Both the position numbers and the translations under genes were made by a program. The notes beneath the pieces were generated by a model that saw only the letters and a program-made list of their open reading frames with translations, did no database searches and was not told the DNA's origin. From Firm-13 sp964617375 (GTDB lineage Bacteria > Bacillota > Clostridia > Saccharofermentanales > Saccharofermentanaceae): a DNA stretch of 64,000 nucleotides. The stretch is from positions 1 to 64,000 of the forward strand of contig CAZTXQ010000008.1 of assembly GCA_964617375.1 (NCBI GenBank), given 5' to 3'. Shown piece after piece: positions 24,422 through 31,009 of the stretch; within the stretch, counting starts at the first letter, position 1, and the number at the start of each line of letters is the position of its first letter.

Positions 24422-25411
24422 ATGATTGAGATCAAGAAATTGAATAAGTCCTTCCAGACGGCAAACGGGACGATCGTTGCCTTAAGCGACATCAACCTTA
24501 CCATAGAGGACGGAGAGGTTTTCGGAATCATCGGGCTGTCCGGTGCCGGCAAGAGTACGCTGGTCCGCTGCATCAATCTTCTTGAATCCCCGACAAGCGG
24601 AGAAGTGATTCTGGACGGCAAAAGTCTTACGGATCTGCCGCGAAAAGAGCTGCTGAAGACAAGGCAGTCGATCGGCATGATTTTTCAGGGCTTTAATCTT
24701 CTGACGCAAAGGAATATCCTGCAGAACGTCTGTTATCCGCTGGAAATTGCCGGCGTCAAAAAGCAGGATGCGGTTAAGCGTGCCAAAGAACTGCTCGAAA
24801 TTGTAGGGCTTGCCGACAGAATGAAATCCTATCCGTCGCAGCTTTCCGGCGGGCAGAAGCAGCGTGTCGCCATTGCCCGGGCACTTGCGACAAACCCGAA
24901 ATATATCCTTTGCGATGAGGCGACCAGTGCGCTCGATCCCAATACGACGCAATCCATTCTGGATCTCTTGAAGGAGATCAACCGGACGATGGGTGTTACC
25001 GTCATCGTCATTACCCATGAAATGAAGGTTATTGACCAGATCTGCGACCGTGTCGCAGTAATCGACAACAGCCGGATTGCGGAATACGGGCTTGTCAGCG
25101 ACGTATTTACGAATCCGCAGTCGAAAATCGCAAAGGAACTGATCCTCCCGAAGGCGAATTCGACGGAATCCGTTGTCGGGGAGAAGAGACTTCGCATCAT
25201 TTTCGACGGTGAAGCCTCGAGCAAACCGGTCATTGCCAATCTGGTTCTGGACTGTCAGGTGCCCGTCAACATTATGTTTGCGGATACCCGTGATATTGAC
25301 GGACGCGCTTACGGACAGATGCTTCTGCAGCTTCCCGACGATGCGCGCCAGCAGGAACGGGTCCTTTCCTATCTGAAGACCAATAAGATCACCTTTTCGC
25401 AGGAGGAATAA
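24422..25411 (+). CDS. metN: Methionine ABC importer ATPase MetN
   Basis: This 329-residue ATPase energises import of methionine through MetI. It shows Walker A GLSGAGKST near residue 39, Q-loop, signature LSGGQKQRVAIARAL near 141, Walker B YILCDEATSALDP near 163 and the switch His in VIVITHEM. The C-terminal 75 residues (RLRIIFDGEASSKPVIANLV ...) form the NIL domain, which binds methionine and inhibits transport when the cell is replete. The start is ATG 24422 with AGGAG at 24411-24415; a longer frame from 24365 would begin upstream of and run through the terminator and is rejected. First gene of metNIQ; metI starts two bases after its stop. Expression is probably set by the leader attenuator. 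Confidence 0.95.
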   Translation: MIEIKKLNKSFQTANGTIVALSDINLTIEDGEVFGIIGLSGAGKSTLVRCINLLESPTSGEVILDGKSLTDLPRKELLKTRQSIGMIFQGFNLLTQRNILQNVCYPLEIAGVKKQDAVKRAKELLEIVGLADRMKSYPSQLSGGQKQRVAIARALATNPKYILCDEATSALDPNTTQSILDLLKEINRTMGVTVIVITHEMKVIDQICDRVAVIDNSRIAEYGLVSDVFTNPQSKIAKELILPKANSTESVVGEKRLRIIFDGEASSKPVIANLVLDCQVPVNIMFADTRDIDGRAYGQMLLQLPDDARQQERVLSYLKTNKITFSQEE

Positions 25412-25413
25412 AT

Positions 25414-26091
25414 ATGTTTTCCGAGATGTTTCACAAACTTTGGGCGAATGGGGTCATCCAGATGGGAATCTGGGAGACGATCTATATGACGTTTATTTCT
25501 ACCGTGTTCTCCTACGGTATCGGGCTGCCGCTGGGACTTCTTCTGGCCGTCACCGATAAGGATGGAATTCGCCCCAAGCCCGTACTGAACCGGGCCGTCG
25601 GAATCGCTGTGAATATTTTCCGCAGTATTCCGTTTGTTATCCTGATGGTAGCCATGCTTCCCGTCGCAAAATTCGTCGTCGGAACGAGCCTCGGCAATCA
25701 GGCCATGATCGTAACCCTCGTCATTGCGGCAGCTCCCTATGTCGCCCGCATGGTCGAATCTTCCATCAAGGAAGTGGATGCCGGTGTGATCGAGGCGGCA
25801 CAGGCGATGGGAACATCATCCTTCAAGATCGTTTACAAGGTTCTTATTCCCGAAGCCAAACCCTCACTGATCATCGGATCGGTTATCTCAATGGTCACTA
25901 TACTGGGGTATTCCGCAATGGCCGGAACCATCGGCGGCGGAGGCCTCGGCCAGATCGCCATCACGTACGGTTATCAGCGCTATAACAACGACATTATCTG
26001 GATATGCGTCGTCCTTACGATCCTGATCGTGCAGATCATTCAGGAAGTCGGTACGCGAATCACTCATAAGACAGACAAGAGGATCAGTTGA
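25414..26091 (+). CDS. metI: Methionine ABC importer permease MetI
   Basis: This 225-residue permease has five membrane segments and the EAA loop (EAAQAMGTSSFKIVYKVLIP near residues 130-150) that docks to MetN. It starts with MFSEMFHKLWANGVIQMGIW, the usual MetI N-terminus, and contains the conserved NIFRSIPFVILMVAMLP stretch. The start at ATG 25414 is two bases after the metN stop with GGAGGAA overlapping it, so the genes are coupled. The length is normal for the family. The metQ gene follows after 158 bp. Confidence 0.95.
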   Translation: MFSEMFHKLWANGVIQMGIWETIYMTFISTVFSYGIGLPLGLLLAVTDKDGIRPKPVLNRAVGIAVNIFRSIPFVILMVAMLPVAKFVVGTSLGNQAMIVTLVIAAAPYVARMVESSIKEVDAGVIEAAQAMGTSSFKIVYKVLIPEAKPSLIIGSVISMVTILGYSAMAGTIGGGGLGQIAITYGYQRYNNDIIWICVVLTILIVQIIQEVGTRITHKTDKRIS

Positions 26092-26249
26092 TCCTTCCGA
26101 ATCTCAAGGAAAGGCGGTCCATCCCGTGAAAGAGTATTTTCAGAAACTCGTCAGAGCCAACTACCGCTTCGGACGAATGTGAAGCGGCGACAGAATTTTA
26201 TTGCAGAATATTTGGGAAAAAAGTTAGTAGAAAGAGGAGAAAGAATATT
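26092..26249 (+). other. Spacer between metI and metQ
   Basis: These 158 bp contain a short GTG ORF of 17 codons (about 26125-26181) with weak start signals, which I regard as chance or a remnant. The strong metQ ribosome site AGAAAGAGGAG lies at its end. No terminator or promoter is evident. Confidence 0.4.
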
Positions 26250-27110
26250 ATGAAGAAATTTGCATCATTGTTCCTTACGGCAGCCCTTGTTATATCGACA
26301 TTGTCCCTTGCGGGCTGCGGCTCGTCCACAACCGGCACAAAAGCTGCCGGTGAGACCTCCGCCTCCGCGGACAAAGTTATCACGGTAGGAGCCAGCTCGA
26401 CCCCTCACGCCGAAATCCTCGAGCAGGCCAAAGCCACTCTCGAAGCGCAGGGCTATACGCTGAAAATCGTTGTATACGATGATTATGTACTTCCGAACAA
26501 GGCACTTGCCGACGGTGAGCTCGACGCCAATTATTTCCAGCACACACCGTACCTGAACAGCTATAACGAGTCGAACGGAACGGATCTCGTGTCAGCTGCT
26601 TCCATTCACTACGAGCCCTTCGGCATTTATGGCAACGGCATTACAGACCTTACGCAGATCGCAGCCGGTGCTACGATCATCATCCCGGCCGACGACAGCA
26701 ACGAGACACGTGCACTCTTACTGCTTCAGCAGGAAGGCCTGATCAAGCTTGCCGACGGTGCGAGTGCGGCTACCGGCGTTACAACTCTTGATATCGCTGA
26801 CGACGGCGGATACAAGATCGTCGATGTTCAGGCCGATACCGTCGCGGCACAGCTCAAGAACAGCGATGCCGGATCGATTGCCGTCATCAACGGCAACTAT
26901 GCGCTTGCAGCCGGCCTCAAGATTTCCGATGCGCTTGCACAGGAAGATGCTTCCGGCGACGCCGCAACAACGTATGCCAACATCATTGCAGTTAAAAAGG
27001 GTGACGAAAGCAGCGAGAAAATCAAGGCGCTGATCGCGGCTCTCGAGACGGACACCATTAAGGACTACATCGCGACAACCTATAGCGGAGCCGTAGTCGC
27101 CATTTTCTAA
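26250..27110 (+). CDS. metQ: Methionine-binding lipoprotein MetQ (NlpA family)
   Basis: This 286-residue lipoprotein has a signal peptide with the lipobox LSLAGC (Cys about residue 23) and then a Ser/Thr/Gly linker. The NlpA-family core is VGASSTPHAEILEQAKATLE, then VYDDYVLPNKALADGELDAN, YFQHTPYLNSY, and IHYEPFGIYG. It captures methionine outside the membrane and delivers it to MetI. The start is ATG 26250 after AGAGGAG. Together with metN and metI it completes the importer. The stop at 27110 lies only six bases before an assembly gap, so the 3' untranslated part and any terminator are unseen. Confidence 0.95.
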   Translation: MKKFASLFLTAALVISTLSLAGCGSSTTGTKAAGETSASADKVITVGASSTPHAEILEQAKATLEAQGYTLKIVVYDDYVLPNKALADGELDANYFQHTPYLNSYNESNGTDLVSAASIHYEPFGIYGNGITDLTQIAAGATIIIPADDSNETRALLLLQQEGLIKLADGASAATGVTTLDIADDGGYKIVDVQADTVAAQLKNSDAGSIAVINGNYALAAGLKISDALAQEDASGDAATTYANIIAVKKGDESSEKIKALIAALETDTIKDYIATTYSGAVVAIF

Positions 27111-27116
27111 ATCGCG

Positions 27117-27216
27117 NNNNNNNNNNNNNNNNNNNNNNNNNNNNNNNNNNNNNNNNNNNNNNNNNNNNNNNNNNNNNNNNNNNNNNNNNNNNNNNNNNNN
27201 NNNNNNNNNNNNNNNN
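27117..27216. other. Assembly gap within a tandem hairpin-repeat array
   Basis: A run of exactly 100 N immediately before the 75-bp tandem repeats. The repeats themselves probably caused the break, so the true array is likely longer than shown. Confidence 0.95.
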
Positions 27217-27384
27217 TTTTTAGTACGCATGCCCGACCTTGCCGGGCGGCCTTGAAGACAGAATTTGCGTACTAAACAAGTCATTCGGTGTTTTTTAGTA
27301 CGCATGCCCGACCTTGCCGGGTAGCCTTGCCGACAATATTTGCGTACTAAACAGGTCATGCGGTGCTTTTTAGTACGCATGCCG
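27217..27384. repeat. 75-bp tandem repeats, each with a long inverted repeat
   Basis: Units begin TAGTACGCATGCCCGACC at 27221 and 27296, and a third copy starts at 27371 but keeps only the first 14 bases. The period is exactly 75 bp. Each full unit carries TAGTACGCA ... TGCGTACTA arms (27221-27274 and 27296-27349, 54 bp) enclosing a CCCG ... CGGG stem. The array abuts the gap at 27116/27217, just after metQ. Confidence 0.85.
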
Positions 27385-27391
27385 TATAGTG

Positions 27392-27461
27392 CGCGGGCGC
27401 CGTTCTACGGCGCCAATACTTTTTCGAGCACCGCGGGTGCCGTGCGACGGCACCAATACCA
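27392..27461. repeat. Two 40-bp repeats forming hairpins with compensating changes
   Basis: CGCGGGCGCC at 27392 and CGCGGGTGCC at 27432 start two copies 40 bp apart. Both form a stem, GGCGCC/GGCGCC in the first and GGTGCC/GGCACC in the second, and both end CCAATAC. The paired substitution keeps the stem intact. Confidence 0.7.
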
Positions 27462-27508
27462 CAGCCCGGATTGGCATTTTGTGAAAGCCCCTCATTCACA
27501 CAGCTGGT

Positions 27509-27548
27509 ACAGGTGCTTGACAATATGGGATAAGCGCTCTGTTTTTTT
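27509..27548 (+). terminator. Intrinsic terminator downstream of the repeat array
   Basis: ACAG plus GTGCTT (27509-27518) pairs with AAGCGC, a one-base bulge, and CTGT (27532-27542), followed by seven T. It may end the metNIQ transcript or act as an attenuator before the GH43 gene. Confidence 0.65.
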
Positions 27549-27653
27549 GTGCAGATGTAACAAAATTCCATAAAGGAGGTGGAATTATTGCCTCTCAGAC
27601 CGTAACGGGAACTTTTATACTTATTATAGAAAGTATAAAGGATGGATGATGAA

Positions 27654-28763
27654 ATGAGGAATATTCGGATCAAAGCCAGTAAAAAAGCGACGACTTCCAA
27701 GATTGCGTCGATTCTCCCGGTTGCTGCCGTATGCCTGTTGATGACATGCCTGTTGACGGCCTGTGCGTCATCCGGTCTCAGCAAGCAGAGTGACAATAAA
27801 AAGGTTACCCCCAATACACCACTTGTTACCAACATCTATACCGCAGATCCTTCTGCGCATGTGTTTGACGGGAAGCTCTATATATATCCGTCGCATGACA
27901 CCGATACTCTTTATCCGTCCGATAATGACGGCGGTTCCTATCAGATGAACGATTATCACGTCCTTTCCATCGACAACTTTGAATCATCCTGTAAGGATCT
28001 GGACGTAGTCCTGTCACTCGCGGATATCCCGTGGGCTGAGAAGCAGCTCTGGGCTCCTGACGCCGCCTATCTGAACGGCAAATACTATCTCTATTTCCCG
28101 GCCAAGGATAAAGACGGCATCTTCCGGATCGGAGCGGCCGTAAGTGATTCGCCCGCCGGTCCTTTCGTACCGGAAGAATCCTACATACCAGGCAGCTTCA
28201 GCATTGATCCGGCAGTCTATGTAGATGACGGCGAAGCCTATATGTTCTTCGGCGGAATCTGGGGCGGCCAGCTTGAACGCTGGGAGACCGGAACCTATGA
28301 CGCTTCGGCTGAAGGACCTTCCGGGAGCGAGCCCGCGATGGGACCCATGGTTGCGAAGATGACATCCGATATGCTGGGGTTTGAAACGACTCCGGAGCAG
28401 ATTGTTATCCTCGATCAGGACGGCAATCCGATTACGGCCGACGATGAGCCGAGACGGTTTTTTGAAGCGGTCTGGGTCCATAAATATGACGGTCATTATT
28501 ATCTTTCCTACTCGACGGGGACCACTCACTATCTGGTTTACGCGATGAGCGACAATCTGCTTGGACCGTATACCTACCAGGGTACAATTCTTGACCCTGT
28601 CAAGGGTTGGACGACGCACCATTCGATTGTCGAATTTGAAGGGAAATGGTATCTCTTTTATCATGATGCCACGCTCTCGAACGGCGTTGACAGCCAGAGA
28701 TGCGTTAAATACACCGAACTAAAGTATAACGAAGACGGAACCATCCAGCAGGTTAAGCCTTAA
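27654..28763 (+). CDS. GH43-family glycosidase lipoprotein (arabinofuranosidase/xylosidase type)
   Basis: The protein has 369 residues from ATG 27654, with AAAGGATGG about eight bases upstream; the frame also allows ATG 27642 but without a spaced site. A lipoprotein signal ends in LLTAC. The five-bladed propeller of GH43 shows its three catalytic acids: the base in TADPSAHVFDGKLYIY, the modulator in FSIDPAVYVDDG and the general acid in RRFFEAVWVHKYDGHYYLSY. Such enzymes trim arabinose or xylose side chains from plant polysaccharides; here it is anchored outside the membrane. It stands alone between repeat regions. With the GH127 gene at 60-62 kb it suggests use of arabinosides. A terminator follows at 28801-28853. 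Confidence 0.9.
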   Translation: MRNIRIKASKKATTSKIASILPVAAVCLLMTCLLTACASSGLSKQSDNKKVTPNTPLVTNIYTADPSAHVFDGKLYIYPSHDTDTLYPSDNDGGSYQMNDYHVLSIDNFESSCKDLDVVLSLADIPWAEKQLWAPDAAYLNGKYYLYFPAKDKDGIFRIGAAVSDSPAGPFVPEESYIPGSFSIDPAVYVDDGEAYMFFGGIWGGQLERWETGTYDASAEGPSGSEPAMGPMVAKMTSDMLGFETTPEQIVILDQDGNPITADDEPRRFFEAVWVHKYDGHYYLSYSTGTTHYLVYAMSDNLLGPYTYQGTILDPVKGWTTHHSIVEFEGKWYLFYHDATLSNGVDSQRCVKYTELKYNEDGTIQQVKP

Positions 28764-28800
28764 GCCGAGGCCGTGGATTTTTAAGTTGCAGACACTGATA

Positions 28801-28853
28801 AACGAAAAGGGGCTGTCTTAAAACGGATCTTCGTTTGAGGCAGCTTCGTTTTT
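28801..28853 (+). terminator. Terminator of the GH43 gene, member of a dispersed hairpin family
   Basis: GCTGTCTTAAA pairs with TTTGAGGCAGC, flanked by AACGAA/TTCGTT and followed by TTTTT. It resembles the hairpins at 35671, 39033 and 55697. Confidence 0.75.
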
Positions 28854-28952
28854 GGTTGCTATTTATACTTTGCCGATTCTTTCGCACCAGAAGTCCGGAG
28901 AAGGAGGGTCAATAAGACAATTCTGCTCATTGACCGCATGCCGAAGTATTGT

Positions 28953-28996
28953 GATTACACACCAAATCAGGCATTTGGCCAAAATGGTGTGTAATC
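28953..28996. repeat. Hairpin repeat copy 1 (12-bp perfect arms)
   Basis: GATTACACACCA (28953-28964) and TGGTGTGTAATC (28985-28996) are perfect inverted repeats around AATCAGGCATTTGGCCAAAA. A second copy lies at 29123-29164. Confidence 0.75.
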
Positions 28997-29122
28997 ATTA
29001 ACAAATAAATGCGATTCCGCTCATAGATGCATATACTATAAGGCCGAAATCGTTGACTATGTAGGTAGTCATTGATGAAAAAACACATATCTGTTCATTG
29101 ACATGCATATCGTAACACAAAA

Positions 29123-29164
29123 TTTACACACCAAATCAGGCATTTGACTGAAATGGTGTGTAAA
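29123..29164. repeat. Hairpin repeat copy 2 (11-bp arms, compensatory change)
   Basis: TTTACACACCA (29123-29133) and TGGTGTGTAAA (29154-29164) pair around AATCAGGCATTTGACTGAAA. It is the same element as 28953-28996, 170 bp downstream. The arm bases that differ changed on both sides. Upstream of each copy is a shared CTG(C/T)TCATTGAC sequence. Confidence 0.75.
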
Positions 29165-29217
29165 CATTGATAAATGATGTATTTTCAACCCTTCATTCTA
29201 AATTCCCTTTATCAGCA

Positions 29218-29356
29218 CCGTCGCGAGGGGGACATATAGAGGTAATCGTCGAATGGGAACCGTCGCGAGGGGGACGTATAAAGGTAATCGTCGAATGGGA
29301 ACCGTCGCGAGAGGGACGTATAGAGGTAATCGTCGAATGGGAACCGCCGCGAGGAG
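29218..29356. repeat. 42-bp tandem repeat, 3.3 copies
   Basis: Units start CC(G/A)TCGCGAG-like at 29218, 29260, 29302 and 29344 (the last reads CCGCCGCGAG and is partial). The period is 42 bp, a multiple of three, so reading frames run through it, but no start with a ribosome site exists. It is GC-rich in an AT-rich spacer. The rest of 28764-29410 holds only these repeats and no gene. Confidence 0.85.
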
Positions 29357-29410
29357 CTGTTTGAGACAACACTTTTCTTCTAGAAAATATACGATGCTCG
29401 TAATAAATAG

Positions 29411-29439
29411 TTGAACAAATAGTACGAAGGTCGTACAAT
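29411..29439 (+). promoter_or_regulatory. Promoter of the marR-hydrolase operon with a perfect palindromic operator
   Basis: TTGAAC at 29411-29416 and TACAAT at 29434-29439 with a 17-bp spacer. The palindrome GTACGA-AGG-TCGTAC (29422-29436) fills the spacer and touches the -10, a typical site for autorepression by the MarR protein encoded next. Confidence 0.75.
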
Positions 29440-29463
29440 ATAGGAGAAGGGGAGGATGCGATT

Positions 29464-29946
29464 ATGAAGAGTCCTGTTACGAAGGAAGAACTTACACGGT
29501 TTGACGGCTTATACCATAGACTGATCGGAACGAATCTCAGCTCGGAAGTCGAATATCCCGATGAACTGAAGAGCCTTGCCGCAACGGACATCTCCGTGTT
29601 GAGCCTGGCTTGCGGCGATCCGCAGATTATGATCCGGGAAATAGCCGATCGTCTTAAGATCCCGAACAGTACTTTGACGAGCGCAATCAACCGTCTCGAA
29701 AAGGCGGGTCTGGCCGAACGTGTCATCAGCCGGCGTGACAGACGCTCCTTTTCCCTTACTATCACAGAGAAGGGGCGCGCCGTACAGCAAATGCATCTGG
29801 ATTTTGAGAAGGAATTCTTCGGCTTGATCTTAAGCAGGCTTCCGTCATCCCGCGAAAGAACCGATCTGATGAACCTGATCGAGACAATCCTGAACGACGG
29901 CCGAACGACAGACGGCAGGGAAGAGTTTTATGATGAGAATCTGTGA
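29464..29946 (+). CDS. MarR family regulator
   Basis: This 160-residue protein has the MarR winged helix: DISVLSLACGDPQIMIREIADRL near 40-62, recognition helix PNSTLTSAINRLEKAGLAER near 65-85, and a wing with SRRDRRSFSLTITEKGR. The C-terminal helices end in a charged tail. The ATG at 29464 has GGGGAGGA upstream. The promoter carries a perfect palindrome that it probably binds. Its 3' end overlaps the hydrolase gene by 17 bp, so it likely senses a substrate or product of that enzyme and represses the pair. Confidence 0.88.
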   Translation: MKSPVTKEELTRFDGLYHRLIGTNLSSEVEYPDELKSLAATDISVLSLACGDPQIMIREIADRLKIPNSTLTSAINRLEKAGLAERVISRRDRRSFSLTITEKGRAVQQMHLDFEKEFFGLILSRLPSSRERTDLMNLIETILNDGRTTDGREEFYDENL

Positions 29947-30847
29947 CATCGGAACCGCGAAACTCGCCTATCAATACACCGGCGAAGGCGAGGTAACCTT
30001 TGTAATCGATACGGCCCTGGGGACATGCTCCGCGGAATGGCGGCATATAGCCCGGACTCTCGAGCTGTATGGCAGAGTACTTGTGTATGACCGGGCGGGA
30101 TACGGTCAAAGCACAGGGTCCAGCCTGGAAAGAACGCCCCGGAATATCGCGGATGAGCTTAAGCGGCTTCTTGACTTCTTAAATATTGAGAGAAATATCG
30201 TAGTGATCGGTCATTCGCAGGGCGGGCTTTATGCCGTTCAATTTGCTCTTGCGTATTCCGGATCTGTATGCGGATTGATCCTTTTGGATCCGGCAACACC
30301 CTACGATGACGAGTTTAAGAAGGTACTTACAAAAGAGGAATACAGGCAAAGCGGAGTTGATAAGACCGGCTCGCTGAAAGTCGCCCGATGGATCACCGGA
30401 GCCGGACTGGGATTCACCCTGCGGCCGCTTCTCCAGAAAGGCATTCCGTTCTATTACCACGAATTTGATTCCGAGACAAAGGAATATCTTCTCCGGAACT
30501 TATGCCGCAAAGAGACGTACAAGACTGCATTGGCGGAGTACTCCTTTTCACACAGCAGTGCCGATACAAAGGACATTGCCGACGCGGTGTCGGATGGGGC
30601 CCTTGCGGACATGCCGATAAAACTCCTTACACACTCCTCTCAAATCTATACCGAAGAACTGATGCGGTACGGCGGCATGCATGGAGATGTCGCGGAAAAG
30701 GTCGAATCCCTTTGGCAGGGAATCATGAGCAAATACACGCATCTCTCAGAAAGATGCGAGCATATTACGGCCGAAAAAAGCGGGCATTACATTCACCTGA
30801 CAGACGTAGAGCTTCTTCTGAATATCGCGAAAAGTTTCTGCCAATGA
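29930..30847 (+). CDS. Alpha/beta hydrolase
   Basis: This 305-residue enzyme has the alpha/beta-hydrolase fold. It shows VLVYDRAGYGQSTGS near residue 50, the nucleophile elbow VIGHSQGG near 98 with Ser as the catalytic residue, GLILLDPATPYD near 122, and a final catalytic His in KSGHYIHLTD near 288. No signal peptide is present, so it acts in the cytoplasm. The substrate cannot be told; it could be an esterase or a haloperoxidase-like enzyme. It overlaps the upstream marR gene by 17 bp; ATG 29933 is a possible alternative start one codon later. Confidence 0.85.
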   Translation: MMRICDIGTAKLAYQYTGEGEVTFVIDTALGTCSAEWRHIARTLELYGRVLVYDRAGYGQSTGSSLERTPRNIADELKRLLDFLNIERNIVVIGHSQGGLYAVQFALAYSGSVCGLILLDPATPYDDEFKKVLTKEEYRQSGVDKTGSLKVARWITGAGLGFTLRPLLQKGIPFYYHEFDSETKEYLLRNLCRKETYKTALAEYSFSHSSADTKDIADAVSDGALADMPIKLLTHSSQIYTEELMRYGGMHGDVAEKVESLWQGIMSKYTHLSERCEHITAEKSGHYIHLTDVELLLNIAKSFCQ

Positions 30848-30928
30848 ATAGATATCATGAACGAGGACGGATCCGTTCAGAAGAGCTGAAAGCAGAAGTC
30901 TCTTTTACGCCGTCGTTGTAAGATGGAA

Positions 30929-30977
30929 AAGAGGCTCTCCCAATCCGCTTATTATAAGCAAATGGAGAGAGCCTCTT
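30929..30977. terminator. Hairpin terminator between convergent genes
   Basis: AAGAGGCTCTC (from 30929) pairs with GAGAGCCTCTT (to 30977), and a second palindrome GCTTATTATAAGC (30947-30959) sits in the loop. It lies between the ends of the hydrolase (plus) and the MFS gene (minus). Confidence 0.7.
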
Positions 30978-31009
30978 AAACAAGACTTTGTTTGTCGCAG
31001 ACTGAGTTA

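Noticed and set aside
27217..27461. CRISPR array
   Set aside because: The repeats are contiguous 75-bp and 40-bp units without unique spacers of regular length, and no cas genes are near.
29167..29364. 65-codon repeat protein over the 42-bp repeats
   Set aside because: TTG start without a ribosome site; both strands give equally good repeat peptides, as expected from a 42-bp period.
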